This document shows positions 1-10,414 of a stretch of DNA of 64,000 nt, in pieces. The DNA is taken from assembly GCA_030374805.1 (NCBI GenBank), contig JARGSG010000019.1:1-64000 (forward strand), given 5' to 3'. Below the pieces are notes generated by a model, which was not told the DNA's origin, did no database searches, and worked only from the letters and a program-made list of their open reading frames with translations. A program made the position numbers and the translations under genes. Numbering within the stretch: position 1 is the first letter of the stretch; the number at the start of each line of letters is the position of its first letter. This stretch comes from Gracilaria gracilis. Taxonomy: Eukaryota; Rhodophyta; Florideophyceae; Gracilariales; Gracilariaceae.

Positions 1-233
1 GTGTAACAGTTTTTGGCAGTGAGGTTTCGTACAGGAAGGGAAATTTCCGTGCCAAATTTTGGAAAGTAATTCCGAAAAGTACTAAAACGGTGCGATATTT
101 CTACCACACGTCGAGTGGAGGTGTGAGTCTCACGGAGAACCTGCGATCACGTCGAGCGGCGAACACGTCTTGCGGTGAGCGGGGACAACATCTATAGCGC
201 AAGGCCGGGGGCATCGTCGTCGTCCGATTCCAT

Positions 234-1444
234 ATGGGGAAACGTAAAACGGTAAGTGCGAATGCGAATGCGAATGCGGAGGATGTAAGCGGGCGCGCGT
301 CAAAAGGGCAAACGCGTGCAGAGGTGGTAGGTCGGGGTCGCGAGGATGGCTTGGGTAGTACTACGCGTGCGCCTCGAAGCGGCGATGTGGAAAATGGCGA
401 GGGCAGTATTGGGTGTAGGTCGCGCGCTCCCCGAAGCGGATTACGTGGGGAAGGTAGGAAGAACACGGGGAGACGTGATCGAGGCCGACCTTTGTAGCGA
501 ACTGAGCGAACCGAGCGAACCGAGCGCACCGAGCAAACGGAGCGAACCCAGCGAACGGTAAGTGCTTTGGTAACACAAGCTACTTCGCTTCCACATGAGA
601 TGGGAAATGGAGAAGGGGAACGCAGGGTAGGGATGGGAGAAAGGCAGGGGGTTGATGCGTGGGGCAATCGGGATAGAGGTGGGCGGCGAAAGGGCGATGA
701 CTCCACGCAAGTTGTAGAAGAAGGCGAGTGTGGAGATGTCATAGAAAAGGGGAGGGAGTGTACCAGCGGGGGGAGGGAAAGACGATAGCAAGAAGTACTA
801 GTGGGATACTTAGCCGTGGTATTCGAGGGAAGAAGGGAGAGAGAGTGGCTGGGGTTGGCGTTCGGGAGGGGAGGGGTCGCGAAAGAGAAGTAGGAGGAGA
901 CGTTCAGGAGGCGAGGAACGAGAGCATGGAGGTGGTGGTCGATGTTAGGAGGAATCGAAGGGTGTGCAGAGAACGAACTGGTGGACCGCGACATACTTCG
1001 ATGCGGGAGGAAGAGAAAGTGGGGGGTATGAGGCATATGAGGGAGCATGGAAACGTAGAGGACAGTGGGAGGCGAATTGGGCGTGTCGGCGATGGAATGG
1101 GGAGACACGCCAATGTGAAGAGGATGGAATGGCTCCAAGACAATTTGCCCGGGAGAGTTGTAGGACGTAGCAGTGGTGGATCAGTGATTGAAAATGTGAC
1201 AGACAATTTACCAGTGGATGGGAGGGTATTCGAAGGAGAAGATGTCGTTGTCCGAAACAGGCATAGAACTGGAAGGAACTTGGTGGAAACCGCGGTACGA
1301 ACGCTTGAAAGAATACGTGGGAGTCATAATGCCGTTCCGATTGAGGACGATGTGCATGAAGCAGGAGTCGACGATTCTGGGGATCGTGGAGAGAGGAACG
1401 GAGCAAGGGAAATGGGAACTACAGAAATAAGCAGAAGAAGATGA
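234..1444 (+). pseudogene. Accessory protein Y, left copy (basic, low-complexity), broken
   Basis: No family recognised. The protein opens with MGKRKT followed by an Asn-Ala repeat, then Gly/Arg-rich sequence and a run of Glu-Arg-Thr-like triplets near 500-560. A stop at 495-497 interrupts the first frame, which then stays open to about 788; the homologous second half (about 728-1444) is in another frame. The right copy (43736-44926) has the same two halves in one frame. It is followed after 16 bases by X on the same strand, so Y and X may share a transcript. The basic, repetitive character suggests nucleic-acid binding, but that is inference only. A spliced gene rather than a broken one cannot be excluded. 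Confidence 0.45.
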
Positions 1445-1460
1445 AGAGACCTAACGCGTT

Positions 1461-2933
1461 TTGTCAAGTTCTGCACTGGTTGAGAGGGTGAATTCGTTGA
1501 AAAAGAAGCTCGGCACTATGAAGGAGGATCACTATACCATGACGGTGAGTTTGAAGCTCACGCAGAAAGAATTGGAACGGGTGAGGGAGGAGCTGAAGCA
1601 GCAAAATGTGTTGATGGAAAGTTTAAGGGAGGCTGTGAAGGGTAGGAAGCGAAAGGGGTGTGGGAAGGAAGTGAAGGGGCGTCGAAAGCATGATATAGAT
1701 GTGCCAGAATGTTTTTACGGATTTGCAAGGGCTGTATATGATAAAATTCTCCGCTATGCGAAGTTGGGGGTGTCAGAACTCTGTTTTGACACGGAGAACG
1801 TTGGTAGGAGCTGGTAGAACAGGAGTGAGACGGTGGGAGAAAGTAGGAAGGGCAGCATATTGTGGTTGGGGAGAAGGAGATGGTACCTCGGTGCCCGTAT
1901 CAAGTGGCATATGAGATGAGGGCGTATACGCCATCAACGGAGGGAGGAAAAATGTGCTGTTGAAGTATGTGGTGGAGACGGAAATAATGGAAGATACTTG
2001 GGAGACGATACGAGAAGCGGGAAGGAAGCAGGAGTGTGTGGATAATGTGAGTGCGGACAAGTGTCTGAGGCAGTGGATGAAGCAGACATTAAGCGATGTG
2101 ATTGGGGTGCGGAAGCGGGCGGCTCGCGACAAGTTATTCTCAATCCTTGGATATGATTTGATTGTGAAATGGGCGAAACCTACTGAGGGGACTGAGCTAT
2201 GGGAAGAGCTAAAGCAGCAGATGGGGGAAGCGCGCGAGAAGCTGATGGGAAGGGAGGAGGGCGGGGTGAATGAGTTTTGTGCGTGGAGAAGGAGCCGGTT
2301 CGAAAACCTTGCGTATTCCGGGTCTCGTGCGGTTGGGCCACCATGGGAGGTTCATGATGAAGATATGTACTTCAAAAATGGATGGCGGTGGCAGTGTTGG
2401 GGGAGTATATGGGATACGCAGTGGAGAGGCAAAGTAACGGTCAACGGCAGTACGTGGATGGGACAGTGATGCACCTTGGGACACTTGACATCTGGGTTGC
2501 CTGTGTGGTGAAAACTATGAACGAGGTTGTGGGACGTGGAGGGCAAAGACAACTTTTGTTCTCTACTTTGTATGGAAATTATCTACCTGGGGCTGTTGAA
2601 GGAATACGGGGGGTAGCCTGACAATCGCTACAGGAGGAGCATGCCGAGGAGTTTGAAAACGATGGGTTTGTGGATGGAGATCCGAGGTGTGTTTCGGGAA
2701 ACTCTGGGAGAACTGCGACAGTTGAGCTGTGGGTACTATCGAGGGAGAAGATATAACTAGCTGTGGGGGAGGACTATTTTATGACAAAACTAACACGGAG
2801 GCTAGGTGCAGTTCTTGATTATTACATAGCGGCCTGTCGACTGGAGAACCCGAGTTTCGGGCGGATTGTGGCACACCGGGCGGAACGCAGGGAAGGGACA
2901 GGGGTTGATGATAGGGAAGAGGCGGGCTACTAA
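1461..2933 (+). pseudogene. Accessory protein X, left copy (coiled-coil), broken
   Basis: Homologous along its length to 42244-43719. The first ~80 residues look like a coiled coil rich in Lys, Glu and Leu (NSLKKKLGTMKEDHY, LTQKELERVREELKQQ). The middle holds VECFYGFARAVYD-like and LSDVIGVRKRAARDKLFSIL-like segments; the C-terminal part ends EEAGY before TAA at 2931. The reading frame is lost near 1815 and changes again near 1950, 2380 and 2870, so this copy has about four disruptions. It converges tail-to-tail with the transposase, which ends 160 bases away on the other strand. Function unknown. Conservation beside the transposase in both copies argues for a role in transposition, for example as a partner of the transposase. 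Confidence 0.5.
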
Positions 2934-3092
2934 GGGTAGGGTGAGGTGCAGTGAGGTGGAAAGGGGTGGAGGTATGTGTCGGATGGGGAAGAGATGCTCC
3001 TTCTTTCTCATGCCATGCGTATCTTCACCCCTTCCAGTTGAGAGGAAGCGGGTTGAAATTTTTATGAAGCTGAAGCTAGCAGGGAATAGAGG

Positions 3093-6000
3093 CTAAGTGT
3101 TGGATGGGAAATAAGGCTTGGCGGTGGGGTCTCGACACAACCGATTGAGATAGAATCGGTGAAAGCGCCAGTGTAGACGAGAAGTGAAGGGAGGAGCGGG
3201 GTAGTTCTGGCAGAGAACACGAATGGAGCCGAGGATGGAGGAAGAGGGGATGAGTCCATACCAAGGAGAAACGTTATCGGAAGTGGAGTGGGTAGAGATG
3301 GGAATTGGGTGGATGGTGTGGTTATGTTCGTCGTCTGTTGCCAATTGGAGGCAAACGCAGTTGAGGTTGAGATCGACGTCGTCGCTGGGTGGGACGAGTT
3401 CCATGAACTGGACGAAGGCAAACTCCTTGGGAGAAGAATTTGAAGAAGGAAGGGGGAAACGAAGAAGTTAGATGAGTTTGCAGACCCAGACGATGTATGT
3501 GGAGGGGGGGGGGGGAGGTGGAGGCCGGCGACGAGAACGTGGGAGAACTTTGGGGACTTGTGAACGGACCGAAGGAAGGGGGTGGCTAAAAATTCGTTGA
3601 TTGATGAGGACAGGAGGATTCCTGGAGGGTGAGCTCGTTTCGTTCTGTGATGTAGTTGTCGAGTATTGGGATGTAACCTCCGACGACGTAAGCGGAGTTG
3701 ACTATGGTGAGTCGAGCCTGACGGAGGGCGGGGGAGTTGTCAGTGAGTTGTAGGACTTCGAGAGAGAGGGTGATGAAGGATGGGAGAGCGTCTCTTCCGA
3801 ATTGTGCAAGAATGGATAGGGTATCGGGGGGGAAGAGGTCTTGAAAAGATTTGTGAAGGAGGTGATGATTAGAGCGAATGGATTTGTGGGCAGTGATTGG
3901 GTCAGCGAAGGAGATGTGTTTGCCATCACGGACGAAACCGGGTTCTCGGGATTTGAGGGGGGAAGCGAGGCCGGGGAGGAGGAGGTTATGGAAGGGTTTG
4001 TGGAGACGGGATTCCAGTCCTTGATGGCGTTGGAGCGGTGGATGGCACGAATGGTTTCTTGATGTGCGGTGGACCTGCGCTTTGAGTTTTTGGAGTAGTG
4101 AGACTTGAAAAGGGTGTGGGCGTGCTCGAATATGCCGGTATCATTGAAGTGGAGGCCCCCGAAGCGGCGAATGTCCTCGACAATGTGGTGGAGGAAGTGA
4201 AACTTGAGGGTTCCGAGGCTGGAAGTGTGGTGGATGCCGAGGACGAGTACGGCTGTGCGCTTGAAGGAGCGGATTTGGTTGTGGAGGTCGGTGAGGCGGG
4301 CGTCGGTCCATTCGGTGAAGGTGTTGTATCGCATGGAGGCGAGGAGGAGGTCTGAATACTTGGAGAAGACGGAAGTGATGGGAGCTGAATCCACTTCGTC
4401 ACAGCATCGGTCGAAGAAGGCGCCGATAAAAGGGAAGACCATGTCGAGTGCGCGGTAGTCTTTTGCTTCGAGCTTACCACGCAAGCCGTCGGTAGTGAAG
4501 AAACCGTTGAGAGTTTGACCGTTGTCGGAAGTGGAGTAGTCGATGTGGAGTCCGTTTGCGGGGGAGTGCTTTTCGATGGCGGAGAGGATGGTATTTGAAT
4601 GTTTGAGGATGGAAGTGCTGACGTAGTTGAAGCGGCGATGCACTCGGAGGAACGGGCGGTGGTGAAGAGTGCTTCTGAGCAGATTCTCTCGATGGCGGCG
4701 AGCTTGATGAGCTTGGAGACGCCGAGGTAGAAGTTGTGGAGTGGTTCGAAGGTGAAGATGTTGTAAGGGGAGAGGAGTGGAGTGATGTTGAGAAGAGGGT
4801 GTGATTCGAAGAGGGAGGAGTACATTGCGAGGGAGAGGGAGTGGAGGGGTTCAAGGGCTTTTCCCTTTGTGTTGCGAGAGATTCTGGGCTTACGAGCGAG
4901 GAGAGCGTCCAGTGATTGTTGGAGGAGAGTGGGGTGTGATTTGCGTACGGCGAGGGTCTGGTGCTGAGTTCGGGGGGAAGGGGATTGAATATGTAGGGGG
5001 AGGTCTGTGCGGGAGACGGTGCATCTATGACAAGGGTGTTGAAGGCGAGTTCTATGGGAGATGGAGAGGATGTCTTTTGCTTTGGGGATGTCGGCGCAGT
5101 AGCTGGCGATGATTGGGTGACAGTGGCGGAGAACGCCATGGGCGTCACGGAAGGGGAAGCCGTTGAGACCGGAGGAGAGGAGGGGGCCGAGGAGGTTGGA
5201 GATGGCGAGCTGAATGAGTTCCATTTTGGTGTGGCGCGGGATGGGAGAGGAGGTTCGAGGGATGGAGTCGTGGTCTTGGGAGGGGTTGGTTGGGAGGAAG
5301 TAGGTTGGCAATTACCCGAGAAGGGTGAGGTGTTCGGTGATGCACTTGCGACGGAAGGCATCGGAGAAGTTGAGATGTGTGATGTGAAGGAGGTAGGGGG
5401 TGATGGAAGAGGATTTGAGCGAGGTGGAGCACTTGTCGGAGTACATTTAGACCAAGCCGATGAAGAAGTCGATACCGGTAGAGTTGGGGGTGTGCCTGAT
5501 GCAGGAGTCGTTGGAGAAGTGCATGATTGCGGCTTTGAGGGCGGGGACTGCTTCTTTTCAGAGGGTGGAGTCCTTGGGGTGGGCGAAAGCGGGAGAGCCG
5601 GAAGGGGTTGTGTGGGAGACGGGGTGGGAGAAGGTGTTGCGGAAGTGTGCGAGGGCGAGTGGTTGTTTGAGAACCTGGATGGGGTCCTTTCGGAAGATGG
5701 TGGTGGAGAAGAGCTGCTGTGGGTCGGAGAGGGTGGTGGGAGCGAAGCCGATGTTGCTGACTCGGTGTTGGAAGAGGTCTATTTGAAGTTTGAGACACTG
5801 GGTGGCAGAGAATACGGCGTTTGTAGAAGGCGGATTTGGAGAAGGGCGGGTTTGTGGAGGAGGGAGATTAGTTTGTCAGCCTTTCGGAGGGCTGAGGGAG
5901 GAGGTGATGGAAGAGATGTAAAGGACCATGCGTTTGAGGTGGGGGTTGTTGAGGAGAAGGAAGGAAGGCGGAGGAGGGGGAGGAGGGGAGGGAGAGATGG

Positions 6001-6313
6001 AGCAGACGAGCGTGGTGGCGATGTGGTAGACGCCCTGAGTGTGGAGGGAGAGGGAGAGTTGCTGTTGGTAGTAGGAGTCGTCGTCAGCGATGGGGACGTT
6101 GTCGGAAGGGCGGTTTGTGGGAGGGGGAGGTGTATGGAGGTGGGGGATAGACTTGTGACGCTTGATGCGTGGGGGAAAGTGGGGGAGGCCTCCGCCTGGG
6201 GAGTGGAAACGCTTGTTTGGGTTGAGGCGATTGGGGCATCTCCTCTGGTGCCTTTGGATGGCGGGGATGGTGCGGGCGAAGAAGGAGCAGCCTTCAAAGC
6301 AGCAGTTGGGCAT
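3093..6313 (-). pseudogene. Plavaka-like transposase, left copy, broken
   Basis: Starts MPNCCFEGC with a C2HC-type finger (Cys-Cys-His-Cys over ~23 residues), then a Pro/Ser-rich linker. Downstream come PIIASYCADIP followed by a C-x2-C zinc pair (HPCHRCTV), LHNFYLGVSKLIKLAAIERI, and the C-terminal TLKFHFLHHIVEDIRRFGG...FEHAHTLFKSHYSK. These blocks match, in order, the landmarks of Plavaka transposases (YSADYPE...CPRC, LHxFxLGVxK, KLHxLxxY...IRRFG...E..H...K..Y). The expected length is about 1,050 residues. A TAA follows GLV (near 5445) and the same stop sits at the same codon in the right copy; another stop occurs in the LLG*LPT segment, and frame changes occur near 5870, 4650 and 3900. Plavaka versus related KDZ assignment rests on these motifs only. 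Confidence 0.65.
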
Positions 6314-6480
6314 GGTGGGGAAGGTTGGGGGGTGTTGGAGAGGATGGGAGGTACGTAGCGGGGAGCGTAATATGGCGCACGGTCGGTGGGATAGAGTGAT
6401 GGGGATGATTGCCCGTGATTTGAAGGCGTTTCATATATTTAGTAAACGAAGGCCTGATGTGAAAGGTGTTGACTAGTGAA

Positions 6481-6870
6481 CCGATCTCTACAAACTGAAA
6501 AGGTATTCGATCTATTTGTATACTCCTATTCCTATTCGATAAACAGCTATTTAAGTTTCTATCGAAGTGTCTATTTTGCTATTCGCCCCCGTATACATGA
6601 ACGTAGGTGACACTAACAAACTTACATTGTAACTTACATTGTGCTGCGAAACTACCATAAACGAAAGAAGTATGCTAGTTTTCCTTCCATCCAAACTAGC
6701 AAAGATGGAAACAATTTGGAATAATTCTTTCGAAAAAAACTAGCACGAGTGGAAAGGTGGAAATATTTTGGGAAATTAACACTTCCAAATTTGGATAAAT
6801 TCACCGATTTTTCGTTCGTTTTAATTCGGTCATTTTTGACCGCCAAACTAGCATTCCGATAACACCGACG
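6481..6870. repeat. Terminal and subterminal region of left Plavaka-like copy
   Basis: AT-rich, gene-free stretch ahead of the transposase. It contains several ACTAGC/GCTAGT hexamers (about 6671, 6697, 6750, 6847), ending in the terminal inverted repeat at 6844-6870. The same clustering occurs at both ends of the 38370-54568 copy. Repeated subterminal hexamers are the usual form of transposase binding sites in CMC-group elements; that role is inferred here. Confidence 0.6.
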
Positions 6871-7613
6871 AGGTTGCCATTCGTTCCTACATCCGTCTGG
6901 ACAAGTTTCTCTTGTGCAGGCCCGACAGCCCTTCGAAGCGAATGACCAACCATTTTCGTAGACGATATACCAGATTCATCCACGTAAACACCTGCTCTGC
7001 CGATGTGATTCTATATCGCTTCATCATGGCGCGCATCCTCGAGATGTGCTTTGTCATTTTTTTGGTTAACCGCCTCTATACGTTTGTGCTCAATCATTTG
7101 AACGGACTTCAGCTTTACACTCGGATGGTGATGAAAAAACTTGTTGACCCATTTGACCGAAGGGCGTGACGAAGGCTTGGAACATTCCAGGCGCCTTGCC
7201 GGAGGAAGAAGGGTCACGAAGTGTTCGGCGAGTTGACAGACGCCCTGCCTGGTTAGTGGAGTGTTGTTTTGAGCGTAGCCATTAATTGTTCCGGCTACCG
7301 TGCTCTCTTCCTCTTCATTAAATTTAGTTGGACGTCCACGAGGTGGTAGGTTGAGATGATCAGCTTCTGGTCTAACGGGTGATGATTCTGGTTGATGGTC
7401 AAGCCACTAGTGCCATGCCGCAAAGAGCTTGGACTTTTTGACTCCGTAACGGGCGCTGGCTTCTTTGAGCGGTACAAACGGTTTGTTGTAGTAGTCCCAC
7501 ACCGAAAACTGGAGTGGGCTTACGTCAAACATCTTGTGCCGATGACGTAATCGGATGACCACACTAAAGGTGTGACGAAACTGTGGAGGTTTGTTGGGGC
7601 TGTGGTTTGACAT
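6871..7613 (-). pseudogene. Pogo-like (Tc1/mariner superfamily) transposase, N-terminal part, interrupted by the left Plavaka-like copy
   Basis: Begins MSNHSPN at 7611-7613. A psq-type helix-turn-helix (LKEASARYGVKKSKLFAAW) is followed in pieces by a CENP-B-like block (PPRGRPTKFNEEEE, PLTRQGVCQLAEHF, VKWVNKFFHHHP) and the first catalytic region (YVDESGI-like), then GTNGN, where the Plavaka-like end at 6870 cuts it off. At least three frame disruptions lie in between, one of them a TAG just after AAWH. The C-terminal half should lie beyond the left edge of the window, on the far side of the inserted element. It belongs to a different lineage from the pogo transposase at 34976. Confidence 0.65.
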
Positions 7614-7628
7614 CTCCTGTCTCTGCCC

Positions 7629-7638
7629 GCTTTTATAG
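7629..7638 (-). promoter_or_regulatory. TATA box for the pogo-like transposase
   Basis: CTATAAAAGC on the minus strand lies about 18 bases upstream of the ATG of the pogo-like gene (7613). The same TATAAAAG motif precedes the small genes at 9387, 10825 and 15661, so it looks like the usual core promoter in this genome. The very short leader is notable. Confidence 0.45.
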
Positions 7639-7640
7639 GC

Positions 7641-8342
7641 ACTGAGGGTAATCTACATCGTCCGATGGGCTGTAGGTGCTAGAGAAAGCGCGCGAAGTTC
7701 AAAATGGTGGAAACTGAGAGGACTGCGAAGGTCAAAGGGTTTGCCTTGCGAGGGGGGATAGCGCCAAAAATGCCGCCAAAGCATTCGCTTTACTGTTCGT
7801 CGTTTTGTAAATCTGTTCGCATTTACTGCTGCCTACGTTAGGTCATGGGCGCAGCCGGTGACCTCACTCCCGCATGCGAGATCAGCGTCGGTGCACCTTG
7901 TATATACTGTGGTGCACCTCGCCTTCACCCTCGGGTATTGTAAAGTCAGGCACCATTAAGGCAGTAACTATTCCATCTTGGTCACTTGCTACTCTATTAA
8001 TACTCCGGGTTTACCGCACGTCGACGTCTACTACCGTACACTCACGTGGTCTAGACTAGTTGCCCCGTCGTTTGCCCCTGCAAATTTCAGATGCCCTACT
8101 ACAATATTGGTTATGTGTTTTTCACCTTTAGATTGAGCCCTCGCGCGTTCCCTCTACCAGGCAGACCCCACACCTCATCGGTATTTATACGAAATTTTGT
8201 TCTCTCGACCTAGAAGTTTTTTTGGTTTTTGTCGTACCTTTACTGGTGAACAAAAGACTTTCGAAAGGATTCTGGAAGTTCACACACCTATTTGGTTTCG
8301 TAGGAATACTCGGGAAGCAATTGGATACCACTATTGGTCACT
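7641..8342. other. No gene recognised
   Basis: Mixed-composition DNA. It probably contains the 5' terminal sequence of the truncated pogo-like element near 7640-7850, but no inverted repeat could be paired because the other end is outside the window. No tRNA-, rRNA- or known protein-like signal seen. Confidence 0.4.
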
Positions 8343-8816
8343 ATGGAAAGATCTACAAGGATTACTGGTGGCTCTAGCGCCTCACCTACCCACAAGGGTT
8401 CTGGTGCTGTTTCAGCCGCCAAACTCAATCTGGATAATCCCGAGGAGCTGCTTCGGCAACCTCGGGCTGGAACCTCAAAGGATACGGGCGCTCAGCCTCC
8501 GTTGGCTCCTGAACCTATTAAGGATTTGCCGACAACTGTTGGGGAGCTTTGGCTCCAATTGGAAAATCGAGCGAAAGCTCTTTTTACCGCTACGGTTAAT
8601 GAAGCTGTGACCTTCATGGACATGGGCGCCGTTACCCGTTGGGGGGTGTATATGGCTACTCGCATACCGCAAGGGGTTCCCGTAGGTTCTTCCACACCAA
8701 TCAAGCCAATTCCAGACAATAGTGCGTACATACAACGTGTAAGGCAAGGTCAAGAGGGCAATATAGAGAAGGGCCCTCGAGAAGTGTACTTGGCACACAT
8801 TGAAGGTAACGTTTAA
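8343..8816 (+). CDS. Hypothetical protein, ~157 residues
   Basis: Open frame from ATG at 8343 to TAA at 8814. The protein starts MERSTRITGG, is rich in Ser, Gly and Pro, then has a helical stretch (TVGELWLQLENRAKALF) and TPIKPIPDNSAYIQRV. The frame after the stop continues acidic (PEEDSSEQEEEQQ), so it may once have been longer. No family recognised; it could be the start of a retroelement Gag-like protein or a host fragment truncated by the repeat array that begins at 8909. The lack of a detectable promoter and of a second copy in the window keeps confidence low. Confidence 0.3.
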   Translation: MERSTRITGGSSASPTHKGSGAVSAAKLNLDNPEELLRQPRAGTSKDTGAQPPLAPEPIKDLPTTVGELWLQLENRAKALFTATVNEAVTFMDMGAVTRWGVYMATRIPQGVPVGSSTPIKPIPDNSAYIQRVRQGQEGNIEKGPREVYLAHIEGNV

Positions 8817-9103
8817 AAAGACACCCAGACTGGTGGACCTGAGGAAGACTCGTCTGAGCAAGAAGAGGAGCAACAAGGAAGAAACCACCAGGGTATACGG
8901 CCCTTCACGTGCACCATGTAAGTCGCTTTAGTATGACAGCGAGGCAGTCGCAAGCAAAACTTTTCTTATTTTTCACTTTTTCTTTTGCTTGGCGATTAAA
9001 ACGCGTTCAATGTGTATCGCAGCGCTAGCGTCGATTCGGTTGATGCCTCGTAGGGGTGAGAGCAGGGTTTCTGGGGTAGTGTAGGTGTTGTAGCAGGTGC
9101 TAG

Positions 9104-9185
9104 ATTATCAGCCTCCACGTCGGGAGGCTGATAATTAAATGCAGTTGTGTGGCCACGCAACTGTTGGACTGACAGTTGCGTGGCC
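9104..9185 (+). other. Paired stem-loops flanked by CTAG (unit 1)
   Basis: Two hairpins lie side by side. The first (9104-9135) has perfect 13-base arms, ATTATCAGCCTCC and its complement, around a 6-base loop. The second (9151-9185) has perfect 13-base arms, GGCCACGCAACTG and its complement, around a 9-base loop. CTAG lies immediately before the first and two bases after the second. Both are kept in units 2 (10542-10623) and 3 (14614-14695). The change in the outer arm of the unit 3 first hairpin gives a G-T wobble, so pairing persists. Confidence 0.75.
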
Positions 9186-9236
9186 TTCTAGATAGTCAAT
9201 TACATTAAGCGCTTCCAATTCAGAAAGCCCGTTATG

Positions 9237-9246
9237 CCTATTAAAG
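9237..9246 (+). promoter_or_regulatory. TATA-like box, unit 1 (10677-10684 in unit 2)
   Basis: CCTATTAAAGC here; unit 2 has the better match CCTATAAAAGC. It lies about 150 bases before the ATG of the tiny spliced ORF and just before the third stem-loop, so the stem-loop would fall at or near the transcript start. Confidence 0.5.
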
Positions 9247-9252
9247 CGGGGT

Positions 9253-9282
9253 GAACCGAGGAGTTCGCCTGCTCCTCGGTTC
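9253..9282 (+). other. Third stem-loop, at expected transcript start (unit 1)
   Basis: GAACCGAGGAG and its exact complement surround an 8-base loop. Unit 2 (10691-10720) keeps the arms with a changed loop. In unit 3 the equivalent place (about 14757-14777) has different bases that still form a short stem (CCGGGA/TCCCGG). Confidence 0.65.
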
Positions 9283-9386
9283 ATCATTCTCATCAACTAC
9301 ATTTTCATCTAAATTCTTCCTCGCGTGCTCTCTTCCCCGCTCGCTCTTACCTTCCTATTTCTACCACATTCACGAATTACGGAACC

Positions 9387-9529
9387 ATGGACAAACAGGT
9401 ATGTTTACTTATTCTTAATTTAGATTTCAATTTATTTTTCTATTCTATTTCCCGTAGATTAAGTGGGTCTTGAGACCAATTTATCTTAATCCAGGTTTCT
9501 TAGAAAAAAAAGCATACTATTTATGGTAA
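9387..9529 (+). CDS. Tiny spliced ORF, unit 1 (27 residues)
   Basis: ATG GAC AAA CAG is followed by an intron at 9399-9457 (GTATGT...CCGTAG, 59 nt) and a second exon ending in TAA at 9527. The predicted peptide is MDKQ joined to IKWVLRPIYLNPGFLEKKA plus four residues. Unit 2 encodes nearly the same peptide with synonymous third-base differences (CAG/CAA, TTG/TTA, ATT/ATA, AAA/AAG), which mildly favours translation. The function is unknown; it may be the first part of a longer product after further splicing. Confidence 0.4.
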
Positions 9530-10189
9530 TAGAGTACCCAAAACCAAGGCTAAATTTTGGTCTAAATTTGGCAACATTTGCTGAGGCACAGCACACGGAA
9601 ATAAACCAAGTATTTTCACTTTGGCCGTGCATTCACCTTGCCGACCACAACGCGCATACGTGGCCGACGTGGAGAGGCTGTGCCCATGCACCTCGGTGTC
9701 GTTGTCGAAGACGTCACCTACGTGGACACTGAGCAAGTCACGCCGACCACCGTGGCTACCAGACTAAAGGTTGCCAAACCGCGCGAGAGCGCTGCGTCGG
9801 GCACCTGCGACCGTCAACATCGAACCCGTGCCGCACCCGTATATCACAGTAACCAGCCCCTATCCGCACCCGAGTATCGTCCTACCGCCCCTGACCCGAC
9901 CGCGCTCCGCCCAGCGTCCCTAGGCCACCGCCGCAACCAATTCCGCCCCAAGAGAACCTCGCTCCGCACCGCGTTCTCCGGTATCCCCTGTTTCCGAACG
10001 CACATCCACGGGATGTATATTAAAATCATATGCTATAAGTTATTGCGTTTTAATGTTTTTTGAAGTATTTCATAGTTTTGATGGGTTTTTATGCTTTCTA
10101 TTTGGATTTTCGTGGTTTTGTGAAATATTTTATGGAGAAAGCTAGAAAAGATATAGAAAGTACTGCTAAATGTATACGGAAGTCTAATT

Positions 10190-10414
10190 CTAGTTGAGCT
10201 TATTCATAACACTGCGGTGGCGGCGGCCAGAGCGGTGGCGGTTCAAGTCGATCTTCGTATTAAATGCTTGCCCACAAGGTCCCCACGACCTCTGGTACCC
10301 TGGGACGGTCCGGCGTGCGTACGCTTGATGCTTACGGCACTTCAAGTGCACCATGTAAGCTTTAGTATGGCTGACAGCGACGCAGTCGCAAGCAAAACTT
10401 TTCTTATTTTTCAC
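10190..10414 (-). pseudogene. Two-finger U1-type zinc protein, copy B
   Basis: The C-terminal 74 residues are intact: a first finger, CDC followed by HLKCRKH, and a second, CGQAFNTKIDLNRH plus SGRRH. The long spacing between histidines is typical of U1-type C2H2 fingers, which bind RNA or double-stranded nucleic acid. Upstream, the basic stretch that is in frame in copy C (AKQKKKVKNKK) is shifted by one base here, near 10420, so this copy lacks its intact N-terminus. It spans the junction of units 1 and 2. A third, 3'-truncated copy lies at about 8900-9060. Confidence 0.5.

Larger units (their letters stand above)
1..6870 (-). mobile_element. Plavaka-like (CMC group) DNA transposon, left copy, cut by window edge
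   Basis: Positions 1-6870 match 38370-45165 in inverted orientation, gene for gene: transposase, X, Y and terminal region. The outer end at 6870 carries the same terminal sequence (reverse complement begins CGTCGGTGTTATCGG) as the two ends of the complete copy. The first bases, gtgtaacag, correspond to about 45160 in that copy, where the methyltransferase-SET gene lies a few hundred bases further on, so the rest of this copy, cargo included if it kept it, should lie left of the window. By eye the copies differ at roughly one base in ten. The flank at 6871 is AG, not the TA that flanks the complete copy, so its target duplication is unverified. Confidence 0.8.
8909..10345. repeat. Unclassified 1.44 kb tandem repeat, unit 1
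   Basis: The sequence from gtgcaccatgtaag at 8909 recurs at 10346 and at 14414 with only scattered differences. Each unit contains, on the plus strand, two adjacent stem-loops, a TATA box, a third stem-loop, a leader, a tiny spliced ORF, then a GC-rich stretch and an AT-rich tail; on the minus strand it encodes a two-finger zinc protein that straddles the chosen unit boundary. Unit phase is arbitrary. The family is not recognised; a non-autonomous element or tandemly amplified gene are both possible. Confidence 0.75.

Noticed and set aside
5027-6358. Long plus-strand open frame (~440 codons) rich in Gly, Glu and Val opposite the left transposase
   Set aside because: It is the antisense of the Pro/Ser-rich linker of the transposase; the GC-skewed composition keeps it open, and it has no motif of its own.
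9104-9185. Helitron 3' end (hairpin followed by CTAG)
   Set aside because: Hairpins on both sides with CTAG, no TC start, no Rep/helicase gene, and tandem rather than AT-site insertion.
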